NCBI GenBank assembly: GCA_964384825.1
Contig: CAYLMM010000006.1
Coordinates: 12,437 to 76,436, forward strand
Length of the DNA: 64,000 nucleotides
DNA from: CAYLMM01 sp964384825
GTDB lineage: Bacteria; Krumholzibacteriota; Krumholzibacteriia; LZORAL124-64-63
Direction: 5' to 3'
Shown here: positions 27,001 to 36,789 of the stretch, piece by piece
How the letters are laid out: every line of letters starts with the position of its first letter
Numbering within the stretch: the stretch's first letter is position 1
Notes under the pieces: model-generated
What the model saw: the letters and a program-made list of their open reading frames with translations, nothing else
What the model was told of the DNA's origin: nothing
Database searches by the model: none
Position numbers and translations under genes: made by a program

Positions 27001-29011
27001 TGTCGGCCAGTCCGATGCCGGCGAATGTCGAATTGGTGATCGTCACGTCGCAGGGGGCTTTGGCCTTGGCGCCCGTGTCGCCCATGTCGAAGCGCGAAAC
27101 CTGGGGCACATCCTTGCCCGGAATGCCCTTGGCCCCCGTGCTGTAGACCCACAGGGCGTCGCAGGTCGGATTGGTGACCGTGCAGGCGTCCACCGAGGCC
27201 CCGGTGTCGATGATGTAGATGCTGGTCTGGCAGTTGTCCAGGGCGATGCCGGCCAGATCGACGTCGCCGTCGATGATCATGCCGGAGGCCGTCCACGTTT
27301 CACCCAGCCAATGGATATCCCGGATCACGCAGTCGTCCAGGGTGCCGGTCATGCCGGGTCCGACCTGGATGCCGTTCTGGGCGGTGACGTCGGTCGCGCC
27401 CTCGCCGAGGGTGGTCACGCGGTCCACGTCGAGAACCGTCCCGGCGCCGTAGAACACGACGGCGGTCTTCTGGAAATCGTCCACCAGAAGGTCGGAAACG
27501 ACCATCCGGTAGTCCGACGCGACGTCGTAGTTGACGTAGAGGCCGACGCCGTGCTGGGCGCCGCTGAACGTGCTGTTCATGACGTTCAGGATCTCCATGT
27601 CGTCGACGACGCCGTCGGAGTTCCAGTAGGCGACGCCGATGAACCGGTAGTTCGTGTCGCCCTGGTGGTCGCCGTCGACGGTCAGCAGGCTCATGTCCAC
27701 GCCGCGCGCGCCGTCGATGAACACCACCGGGAAGTTGGTATTTGTGCCGGTCGGGAACGAAGCCGCGAGATTCACCGGCGAGGCGATGACCGTCCGGTCC
27801 ACGCCCGCGCCGACCAGGGCGATGTCCGAAGTCGTCACGTGCACCTGCTCGGTATAGACGCCTTCGGCGATCGAGATGGTCTCGCCGGGAACGGCCGCGT
27901 CGACGGCCGTCTGGATCCAGTCGTGATGCTCGACGGCGGGATCCCAGTCGAACTCCACGCACCAGATGTTGCCGGTGCCCTCCTGCGCGGGCAGATCGCG
28001 TTCGGAGGTGTAGAAGAGGTAGGTGTCGCCGTTGTCGTCGACGAAACCGGTCGGCCACATTTCGGTCCAGGTGTTCGTGCCGTAGCGGCCGTCGGTCACG
28101 TTGACCGAGGGAGCGACGAAGAGGTTCGCCGGATCGATCGCCGACCAGGCGATGACGTGCTGATAGCCGCCGTCGTCGCTGATCCAGGGCGCCTGGGCGT
28201 AGACGAACTGCGATCCGACCATGAACAGGGAGGGATCCCAGCCGGTCGAGGCTCCGGAGGCGATCTCGCTCCATGCGTCGCCGAGAGGATCGTAGGAGAG
28301 CACCCTGTTGGTCCTGGTGCCGATGGTGGTCAGGATGCCGAGATAGAGATCGGCGCCGTCGACCATGAAATGGCCCAGGCCGTTGCCGGGAATCGCGATC
28401 GGCGTTTCGGGCGTCCAGCCTCCGGCGGCCGGGGTCGCCGACTTGAGATAAGACCAGCCTCCGGTCGCCAGCCCGCGGTTGACCAGCACGAACAATTCGC
28501 CGCCGTAGCTGATCTCGTCGTGGTGGGCGGCGCCGTCGCTGAGGTCGTCGGCGATGTCGGCGGCCTGGGCCCAACTCGTTCCGCCATCGACGGAATACCA
28601 CCCGTTCAGGCTGCGGCGGCCGGGGAAATTGGCCGACGGGACGGCCGCGAAGGTCCAGACCTCGCCGCCGTGGACCGCCGCGCCGATCTCGCCGTTGTAG
28701 CAGTCCACCGCGCCGGGCACGGCGATCGGGGCCGCGGTGGCGAGGTCGGCCACGCTGGCGGCCTTCTTGTAGAAGATCTGGTAGTCGTAGACGTCGGGAT
28801 CGCCGTCCTGGTACCAGCCGGTCGCCGTGGCGGATCGGCCGTAGAACAGCCAGTAGTCGGTACCGTCGAAGACGACCGCCTGCCCGCGTTCATAGTGGAT
28901 ATCGTCGGTCAACTGGATGGGCTGGCTGACCACCGAGGCGGCCGCCAAGCCGGCCGTCAGAGCCAGCAGGGCTCCCACGGTCAGCCACGAGACGATAGCG
29001 CGAAGATGCAT
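24047..29011 (-). CDS. Giant secreted beta-propeller/beta-helix protein with cohesin-, dockerin- and FlgD-like domains
   Basis: A 1654-residue exported protein. The signal peptide (about 1-25) is followed by a domain with repeated DGTDYWLFYG/DGADLYLGI-like blades (about 28-360), resembling the five-bladed propellers of GH43/GH32-type or sialidase-like glycosidases. A right-handed beta-helix follows (about 366-1090), then a cohesin-like module (about 1100-1228), an FN3-like part (about 1230-1345), a dockerin-like motif with two DxxGxVDxxD-type loops (about 1355-1430) and a FlgD-like domain (about 1565-1654). The start at 29011 follows GGGAGGA. It probably acts at or beyond the cell surface on a glycan, which is inference; no active site is identified. 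Confidence 0.82.
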   Translation of the reverse strand: MHLRAIVSWLTVGALLALTAGLAAASVVSQPIQLTDDIHYERGQAVVFDGTDYWLFYGRSATATGWYQDGDPDVYDYQIFYKKAASVADLATAAPIAVPGAVDCYNGEIGAAVHGGEVWTFAAVPSANFPGRRSLNGWYSVDGGTSWAQAADIADDLSDGAAHHDEISYGGELFVLVNRGLATGGWSYLKSATPAAGGWTPETPIAIPGNGLGHFMVDGADLYLGILTTIGTRTNRVLSYDPLGDAWSEIASGASTGWDPSLFMVGSQFVYAQAPWISDDGGYQHVIAWSAIDPANLFVAPSVNVTDGRYGTNTWTEMWPTGFVDDNGDTYLFYTSERDLPAQEGTGNIWCVEFDWDPAVEHHDWIQTAVDAAVPGETISIAEGVYTEQVHVTTSDIALVGAGVDRTVIASPVNLAASFPTGTNTNFPVVFIDGARGVDMSLLTVDGDHQGDTNYRFIGVAYWNSDGVVDDMEILNVMNSTFSGAQHGVGLYVNYDVASDYRMVVSDLLVDDFQKTAVVFYGAGTVLDVDRVTTLGEGATDVTAQNGIQVGPGMTGTLDDCVIRDIHWLGETWTASGMIIDGDVDLAGIALDNCQTSIYIIDTGASVDACTVTNPTCDALWVYSTGAKGIPGKDVPQVSRFDMGDTGAKAKAPCDVTITNSTFAGIGLADSWGVNAYASGPVTFTVTGCTVSDFTYGVVPYDDGGGITSTIHGNSITGCDLAIGTAGTTVQDASGNWYGTAVPAEVTALMDASVDYSPWLASGVDTDPGAPGFQGDLSTLWIEDDSPQAGATTRLQEAFGMVSGSTINIAGGTYVESGQFVVDHALDIVGDPLDKPVIMTDTDTGGSGDARGWWLVTATGTLNLQDVVLDGGGHQIYQGIRATGGGSLTRCDLRNMVYPTYSGLGLAAFGDFDWSITDCTFTNMGRLGMLLFGTGLTATTVSGCTYTGKGDGDWLDYFIDLGAGAQATITGCTVTGCTGVAESDGSTSAGIMVTTLYGDGSTGVITDCVVTGNSCGIAAGYDENDIAVVTAHGNDLSGNISSGIEASGPLTTVDATDNWWGSATGPYNETSNPLGTGVPVSDHVLFTPWDGLAATAILPATAGPIRCGESMTLAFHYTPDPETPALRGYEFTISVGPELTVGAIVDGGALSPLGQTWFNVQDNGDGTYTVADAILGTTSGLAAEADLFTIQISGAGSGAGLIEATSYTLRDLENHDFFSAFAGATINVDCDAPDPATAIAAAPGHDKVTVTWDEPATDVVNVEIWRGMWYDTADGSSAYPLYDDLATGMIPARPAIRDDLLPVDSGEWMLAGTVAPGVGEFVDTGMTERGVYYYEVITVDEAGNFGAPAAANDRATSYWLGDVANPYDGLVDMADISKLGASYGLTSGYNLEVDVGPTDDWTGFGIPTTDGKVGFEDLMIFALNYSVVAPGAKDAPEATPLALAWAQVDETTWALQLVDPCAAFKGLQLRAMLPEGVSVETFAGALLDKQSNPTFLKNAAEGALDIGLAVLGNGCGFEGSGDLLRVTTSGPADLTGAAITARDTGNGEMEFGLSSEIRTLPAQSFRLDQNAPNPFNPMTKISFRLPETQTVRLTIIALDGRRVATLIDRTMDAGAHDVTWNGRDDIGRPVASGTYFYRVDAGPYSQTRKMTLVR

Positions 29012-29269
29012 CTCCGGGTCCTCCCTTTCGTGCGGGGCGTCAGCGGTATTTCGGAGCGCTGAACGCCGATTCGCTGAAACTGAATTCCAGGCGCACGAAA
29101 ACGATCCGTGCGCACGGAACGGCACCAGGCGAGCAGGAGGCGAGTGGGATCTATCGGGGTCTGAAAGCGCGGGCGAGCAGGCCGGGCGTCGCAGGTCTGA
29201 TCTGCAGATCGGGCGTCCGGGAAGATGTCGCGCCCGGTTCCCCAGACCCCGGCGCGACGCGGATGAAAT

Positions 29270-29297
29270 ATTCTCATAAATGATGTTTGCTTGTCAA
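29270..29297 (-). promoter_or_regulatory. Candidate promoter for the giant surface protein
   Basis: Minus strand: a perfect TTGACA (29297-29292), a 16-base spacer, then GAGAAT (29275-29270) continuing to GAGAATAT. The start would be near 29263, leaving a leader of about 250 bases. Confidence 0.5.
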
Positions 29298-29414
29298 GGG
29301 GGGGGCGGTCCGGATGATTAATGGTGACATAATGCATCCGATATCGCCAAGGCTGTCAGTTTCCGGCGACATCTTGTCATGTCAAGAATCGCCGCCGCGT
29401 TGGTGTCTCTGACA
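29292..29414. promoter_or_regulatory. Cluster of six TGTCA/TGACA pentamers
   Basis: Pentamers lie at 29292, 29325, 29354, 29375, 29380 and 29410, including a direct TGTCATGTCA. Spacings of 33, 29, 21 and 30 are close to multiples of the helical repeat. They sit between two divergent genes and could be binding sites for an unidentified regulator. Confidence 0.4.
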
Positions 29415-29538
29415 TCAACATGAATATGCCAAAGACATATTTATGTTTTGAAATAAGTTACAATAGATCGGTGATTGGCGGATTCCGGTACGCCCTGTGC
29501 ATGTCCTCGGTGTCGATTCATCCGGGAGGACCGAAGAC

Positions 29539-32172
<2,634 letters not shown>

Positions 32173-32282
32173 GCCGGCGGAACAGCGCATCGGCGCAACC
32201 TTTTCCCGGCGGATCGTATATCCCAGTGGGCGGCCGGTGATCGGGCCGTCCACGATCATTCATCCGCCGAAAGGAACCCGCC

Positions 32283-33500
32283 ATGATGATCTTTCCGCGT
32301 TCCGTCCGAAGGCCAACGACCGCCGCCGTCGCGCTTCTGGCCGTCTTCACTGTCATGGCTACATCCTCCCCGGCCTTGGCGGCCAAGGCCGCCGCCGCCC
32401 CGGCCATCGAGAATTCCGCCACGCCCGCCCGCGGCGAAGGAGTTCTGCGTCTGGTCGAGCAGTGGCGCGCCGGCGGCGAGGACGACGAGATCTATTTCGG
32501 CGACATCGAACGCGTGCGCGTCGACGATCTGGGCAACGTCTACGTGCTCGACCGCGAGCAGAGCCGCCTGCATGTCTACGGACCCGGCGGCGAACATCTG
32601 CGCGAGTTGACCCGCGAGGGCGAGGGTCCGGGCGAGGTGCGCCAGCCCTACGATTTCTGCTTCCTGGACGACGGCACGATCGCCTTCTGCCAGCGGTACA
32701 ACGGGAAAATCGTGCGCGTCGAGCGCAACGGGGATCCCGCCGGCAACTGGGACCTGATGCAGCTGTACCACTCGATCAACACCCTGATGTGCCGCGGCGG
32801 GACGCTCTCGATCGTCGGCCAGTACGGCGATCACAGGCCTGCGGGCCAGACCCAGCACTTCGTGGCGGCGGTGCACGAGGCCGACGGCTCCCGGCGGGCG
32901 ATCCTCGAGGAACGCACCAACGAACTGGATTACGCCGATTTCGTGCTGCGCGAGGCCGGATCGCATTGCGCGCGGCAATCGCTGATCGCGCTCGGGCCCG
33001 ACGGGCGCGTCTACGCCGCCGGCGATCGCGACGATTACCGCGTCAGCGTCTATGCTCCCGACGGATCGCTCGAGCGGATCATCGAACGCGAGTTCGAGAT
33101 CACGCCGAGGACGAAGCTCGAGAAGAAGCGCATCGAGGCGGATATCTTCGACAGCGTGCGGAACGTGAACCTGGAGAAGAAGATCGTGGTATCCGCGAGC
33201 GAGCCCGTGATCGAGTACCTGGCGGTCGACGCCCGGGGCCGTCTGTGGGTGCTGCATCAGCAGAGCGACACCGGCCTTCCCGAGGGGGCGATGGTCGCTT
33301 TCGACGTCTTCGACGCGGCCGGCGTCTACGACAGCCGCGTCGTGGTCTTCTGCGACGGCGACGCCGAGAACGACCACCTGCGCATGTTGTCCGATGGACG
33401 ATTCGCCCTGCTGAAATGGTCGGTCGGCGGCAGCCGCGTGCTGGAGGACGATGTCGAGGTCGGATCTCCGGAACTGGTGATCCTGGCCGCGGCCGATTGA
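32283..33500 (+). CDS. Exported 6-bladed beta-propeller (NHL-like) protein
   Basis: A 405-residue protein with an N-terminal signal peptide (about 1-34, ending ALAAK). The mature part repeats the blade pattern VDDLGNVYVLDREQSRLHVYGP, ALGPDGRVYAAGD and VDARGRLWVL, as in the NHL/6-bladed propeller families frequent in FCB bacteria. Such domains bind ligands or proteins; no enzyme motif is seen. Several cysteines (FCFL, FCQRY, LMCRG, HCARQ) could form disulfides in the periplasm. GAAAGGA precedes the two adjacent ATGs (32283 and 32286). It follows clpB by 110 bases and is probably its own unit. Confidence 0.82.
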   Translation: MMIFPRSVRRPTTAAVALLAVFTVMATSSPALAAKAAAAPAIENSATPARGEGVLRLVEQWRAGGEDDEIYFGDIERVRVDDLGNVYVLDREQSRLHVYGPGGEHLRELTREGEGPGEVRQPYDFCFLDDGTIAFCQRYNGKIVRVERNGDPAGNWDLMQLYHSINTLMCRGGTLSIVGQYGDHRPAGQTQHFVAAVHEADGSRRAILEERTNELDYADFVLREAGSHCARQSLIALGPDGRVYAAGDRDDYRVSVYAPDGSLERIIEREFEITPRTKLEKKRIEADIFDSVRNVNLEKKIVVSASEPVIEYLAVDARGRLWVLHQQSDTGLPEGAMVAFDVFDAAGVYDSRVVVFCDGDAENDHLRMLSDGRFALLKWSVGGSRVLEDDVEVGSPELVILAAAD

Positions 33501-33511
33501 GGCCGGCCGAC

Positions 33512-33541
33512 TTGCGTACTGGTTTTCAATAATGATATAAT
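33512..33541 (+). promoter_or_regulatory. Promoter with extended, consensus -10
   Basis: A perfect TATAAT at 33536-33541 is preceded by TGA, giving an extended -10. TTGCGT at 33512-33517 with an 18-base spacer is a weak -35. The start would fall near 33548, inside the stem-loop at 33543-33570. Confidence 0.6.
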
Positions 33542-33542
33542 G

Positions 33543-33570
33543 ACCGCCCGCGGAGATGTTCGCGGGCGGT
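33543..33570 (+). other. 10-bp stem-loop directly downstream of the promoter
   Basis: ACCGCCCGCG and CGCGGGCGGT form a perfect 10-bp stem around an eight-base loop. It begins two bases after the -10 and has no T-tract. It could cap the new 5' end, be part of an operator, or serve as the terminator of the propeller gene. Confidence 0.6.
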
Positions 33571-33687
33571 TCGCCGTCAGGGGTTGCGCGTTCATTTCAC
33601 GGACCCCGACCGACGCCGACGCCACTCGCCTCCGGCTTTCGCCCGGTCCGGAAACCCGTGTTGCTTCGCCCGGTCTGGAGAGAGGCC

Positions 33688-34107
33688 ATGCGCCCGGCGC
33701 ATCTGCCCGCGGCCGTGTTGGCGGCCGTCCTGCTGCTGCTCGTCTTTTCCCCGAAAATCGTCATGGCCGATGATCCTCCGGCGCCTCCGGCCGCCGCGCC
33801 CGCCCTCTCGCCGATGATGCAGGAGATCCGCGGTCTGCTCGACGAGGCCCGGGCCCGGCTCGCCGAATTGGAGGCGGTCTATTCGGCGGCTTCGGGAGCC
33901 GAGCGCGACGCCCTGGAGAAACAGATCGCGACCCTGAAGATCGAAACCGAGATCGCGGTGCTCGAGACCCAGATCCGGTACGCCCGCGCCGCCGGACGCT
34001 CCGGCGACGACGTGCGCAGGCTCGAGGAATCGGTCGCCGCCCTGCGCGGCGCGCCGCGTCCGAAGGCTTCCCCGCGACCCCGCGCCGAACCCGGCGCCGG
34101 GCGATAG
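33688..34107 (+). CDS. Small exported coiled-coil protein
   Basis: A 139-residue protein with a signal peptide (about 1-27, ending VMADD). A Pro/Ala-rich linker is followed by a long heptad-patterned helix (about 45-120, rich in Glu, Ala, Leu and Arg) and a Pro/Arg-rich tail. This resembles small periplasmic coiled-coil proteins, but no family is recognised. Its leader of about 140 bases starts at a strong promoter-like site. The next gene begins 9 bases after its stop, so it is the first gene of a two-gene unit with the large CARDB-type secreted protein and could assist its export or assembly, which is speculation. Confidence 0.75.
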   Translation: MRPAHLPAAVLAAVLLLLVFSPKIVMADDPPAPPAAAPALSPMMQEIRGLLDEARARLAELEAVYSAASGAERDALEKQIATLKIETEIAVLETQIRYARAAGRSGDDVRRLEESVAALRGAPRPKASPRPRAEPGAGR

Positions 34108-34116
34108 GGGGGCGTC

Positions 34117-36723
34117 ATGAAACGGATCTTCACGACGACGGCCCTCGCGGCCGTCCTGGCCCTGGCGGCGGTTTCCGCCCCGGCGGCCGTCAACCTGACC
34201 CATTACCAGCTCTCCGGATGGAGCGGCACCGTGGTTCCGCGCATGGACACCGCGGCCTCCTATTACAGCTGTTCGGTCAGCAATCCGCTGGCGCCGGGGG
34301 ACTTCTACTGGAACGTCAGCGGCGCGAACGTGGGCGACGAATCCTCGGGAAGCTCGTTCGACGTGACCTTCTATCTGGACGGCGAGGTGGCCGCGATGAG
34401 CGCGGCGGGGCCGACCTCGACCGTCTTCCTGGTGCCCAACCAGGGCCCGGTGGACAATCCGCTCGGCGGCCGGCACATCGTCTCGGCCTGGATCGACGCC
34501 TTCCACGCCATCCCCGAGACCGACGAGACCGACAACGTGCGGGGCTACGCCTACAACTGGGCGGGGATCGTGCTGCCGTGCGGAACACCCGTGGCCTGCC
34601 CGGCGCCGCCCTACGCCCAGGGCGGCTGGGATCACAACCCGCAGGGACCGCTGTGGTACAACTGCAGCGGCTTCGAATTTTCGAGCTCGTACATGAGCAA
34701 GTGGACCCATGTCGCGATCTACAGCGAGAACGAAGACGCCAACTACGACATCCGGTTGCACCCCTACAACGGGGGCAGCTCGACGACGGGTTTCACGACC
34801 AACTACTGCGCATCAATGCGCGGCTCCCAGCGGGTAGACGCGGTGCTCTACTACGAAGAAGGATACATGACGGCGACGCAGATGAACGTCGGCGTGCTGA
34901 ACCTGGACGACGACTCGGCCGGATACACCATCATCCACCAGGCGGCCGACGGCCTGGACTACGGGATCGAGCAGACCATTTCGCTGGCGGCCGACGAAAG
35001 GATCCGCCTGCTGGAACTGACAGAAGACTCGGACGAGGCGCTGACCACGAGCATCTTCCTGGCCGCCGACCCGGCTCTGGGCGAGATCAATCTGGGCGTC
35101 TTCGCGCCGACATCGCAATACGTGGGCCTGGACGACGAAGCGCTGGCGCTCGGCGCCACCGACGCCGCCGGCGAGCTGCGGCTGGATGTTTCGCTGACGC
35201 CTTCGGATACCTACGGCATCGTCGTCTGGCGTGATCCGGAGGACGGATCGGGGCCCTGGACCTTCACCATCGAGGCCGACATCACTCCCGCCGACCTGGT
35301 GCCGGACGCCGGGGCCTGGTACGCGCCGCTGGTGCCGACCAAGACCGCCGTCAAGCCGGGTTTCCCGGTCTATCTGCCTGCCGAGCTGGACGCCGATTAC
35401 ACGTATCTGAACTTCCGCTTCATCAACGACGGCGCCGCCTCGGTCAAGAGCCCGCAGGCCGACATCGATCTCGACGGCGTGCCTGTGATCGAATCCACCT
35501 ACTCCACCACGCTGGCCGCGGGAGAGGCGCGCGAATACAACAGCGTGTTCATGCCGCCGTCGCCGTGGCAGATTCGAGGCGGGCGGCACACCCTGACCAT
35601 GGAGCTGGATCCGAACGGCCGCGTCGCCGAGAAGGACGAGACGAACAACCTCTGGGGCGACCAGTTCTGCTGGAAGCCGGACAATCTCCATTACCTGGCC
35701 ATTGCGAGTTTTTGCCCCTATCCCCCGCCGCCGATGTACGGCGGCCACTCCGAGGTGACCCAGACCGTCCCGCTGTACAACTGCGACGGCTATCGCCTGC
35801 CGATCGAGGATATCGATCCCGACGGCTTCTGGCGGGCGGCGGCGCTTTACTCGACGCAGGAGGATTACGATCTGCGCCTGCACGAGGGGTTCGTCGGCAA
35901 CCGGGGGGGCTTCGAGGGGGCGCTGGCCACCTCGTCGCTGCCGCTTGGGCGGCTCGATTTCGTGATCGCCAACCTGAACGTGGTGCCCGACGCGATCTAC
36001 GACGTCAGCGTGTTCAGTCCGGGCAACCCCGAGCCGACCGGCAGGTACTACGTCCAGTCCCAGTCCTCGCTGTGGGTGGCCAACGACACCGGCGGCATCT
36101 TCGGCACCTTCGAGATCAACAACCCCGGCATGCTCGACCTGCTGGAGTTTCACATCCCCGCCGGCGACGTGGCGATCCGGCTGCTCAGCGAATCGGAGGA
36201 TACCGACTGGGGCATCGCCCTGCTGCCTTCGGACGGAGGCTTCATGACCCTGGACGACGCCTTGGCATCGGCCTGGGGCAACGGGCGGGGGAACGATGTC
36301 TGGCTCAGCACGGTCGTGCCGCAGGACGGGTATTACGGCCTGCTGGTCTGGCGCTGCCCGCCGGTCGCCATGGCGTTCGAGGGCCACTACCGGATCTGGA
36401 TCGAGCCGGGCCTGACCGACGTCGGCCCCGAGACGCCGCGGCCGACGGTCACCGCCCTGGCCTCGGTGCATCCCAATCCCTTCAACCCGCGCACGACCGT
36501 GGCCTTCGATCTGGCCCGTCAGGGCCGGGCGCGGATCGCGGTCTACGATCTGAAAGGCGCGTCGGTCAAGACGCTGGTCGACGCGGATCTGCCGATCGGC
36601 CGCCACGAAGTCGTCTGGGATGGACGCTATGACGACGGCCGGGCCGCCCCGAGCGGCGTCTACCTGGTGCGGCTCGACGCCGAAGGAGCGCGCGACTCGC
36701 GGCGGATCTCGCTGGTGCGGTAG
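34117..36723 (+). CDS. Secreted CARDB-like repeat protein with FlgD-like C-terminus
   Basis: An 868-residue exported protein (signal peptide about 1-24). It contains two copies of a unit of roughly 380 residues. Each starts with a CARDB-type Ig-like domain ending in the family signature (ETDETDNV at about 136 and EKDETNN at about 506) and continues with a beta-sandwich that closes with YGIVVW or YGLLVW, like pre-peptidase C-terminal domains. The FlgD-like domain begins at HPNPFNPRT (about 784) and ends SLVR. CARDB domains are adhesion or spacer modules. It is probably displayed at the surface through the FlgD-like ending. No catalytic domain is present. The start follows GGGG and lies 9 bases after the previous gene. 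Confidence 0.8.
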   Translation: MKRIFTTTALAAVLALAAVSAPAAVNLTHYQLSGWSGTVVPRMDTAASYYSCSVSNPLAPGDFYWNVSGANVGDESSGSSFDVTFYLDGEVAAMSAAGPTSTVFLVPNQGPVDNPLGGRHIVSAWIDAFHAIPETDETDNVRGYAYNWAGIVLPCGTPVACPAPPYAQGGWDHNPQGPLWYNCSGFEFSSSYMSKWTHVAIYSENEDANYDIRLHPYNGGSSTTGFTTNYCASMRGSQRVDAVLYYEEGYMTATQMNVGVLNLDDDSAGYTIIHQAADGLDYGIEQTISLAADERIRLLELTEDSDEALTTSIFLAADPALGEINLGVFAPTSQYVGLDDEALALGATDAAGELRLDVSLTPSDTYGIVVWRDPEDGSGPWTFTIEADITPADLVPDAGAWYAPLVPTKTAVKPGFPVYLPAELDADYTYLNFRFINDGAASVKSPQADIDLDGVPVIESTYSTTLAAGEAREYNSVFMPPSPWQIRGGRHTLTMELDPNGRVAEKDETNNLWGDQFCWKPDNLHYLAIASFCPYPPPPMYGGHSEVTQTVPLYNCDGYRLPIEDIDPDGFWRAAALYSTQEDYDLRLHEGFVGNRGGFEGALATSSLPLGRLDFVIANLNVVPDAIYDVSVFSPGNPEPTGRYYVQSQSSLWVANDTGGIFGTFEINNPGMLDLLEFHIPAGDVAIRLLSESEDTDWGIALLPSDGGFMTLDDALASAWGNGRGNDVWLSTVVPQDGYYGLLVWRCPPVAMAFEGHYRIWIEPGLTDVGPETPRPTVTALASVHPNPFNPRTTVAFDLARQGRARIAVYDLKGASVKTLVDADLPIGRHEVVWDGRYDDGRAAPSGVYLVRLDAEGARDSRRISLVR

Positions 36724-36738
36724 CCGCCGATCGATGAC

Positions 36739-36770
36739 GCCGCGGAGCCGGTTGTCGCCGGCTCCGCGGC
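36739..36770 (+). terminator. Strong hairpin after the CARDB-like gene
   Basis: A perfect 13-bp stem (GCCGCGGAGCCGG/CCGGCTCCGCGGC) with a six-base loop lies 15 bases after the stop. It is followed by only a weak T-rich run (CTATCTTCT). Confidence 0.6.
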
Positions 36771-36789
36771 AAGCTATCTTCTGCCGACC

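Larger units (their letters stand above)
29012..29538. other. Divergent intergenic region (527 bp) between the giant surface protein and clpB
   Basis: No gene is seen. It is much more AT-rich than its surroundings from about 29265 to 29475. It holds a minus-strand promoter-like site (29270-29297) for the surface protein, six TGTCA/TGACA pentamers (29292-29414) and a plus-strand TACAAT (29459-29464) that could be the -10 of clpB, without a good -35. No CIRCE-type inverted repeat is present. Confidence 0.7.

Noticed and set aside
24164..29062. Plus-strand open frame of 1632 codons opposite the giant surface protein
   Set aside because: It is a shadow of the real minus-strand gene: repetitive Arg, Gly, Val and Asp composition, no fold pattern, no ribosome site. 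The minus-strand frame has a signal peptide and recognisable domains.
29265..29538. CIRCE or sigma32 promoter for clpB
   Set aside because: No TTAGCACTC-N9-GAGTGCTAA repeat, and no CTTGAAA to CCCCAT pair at proper distance. TTTTGAAA and TACAAT are too close together.
29497..29538. Earlier ATG for clpB
   Set aside because: There is no ribosome site before it, and the extra 14 residues do not resemble ClpB starts. ATG 29539 has GGGAGGA at 8 bases.
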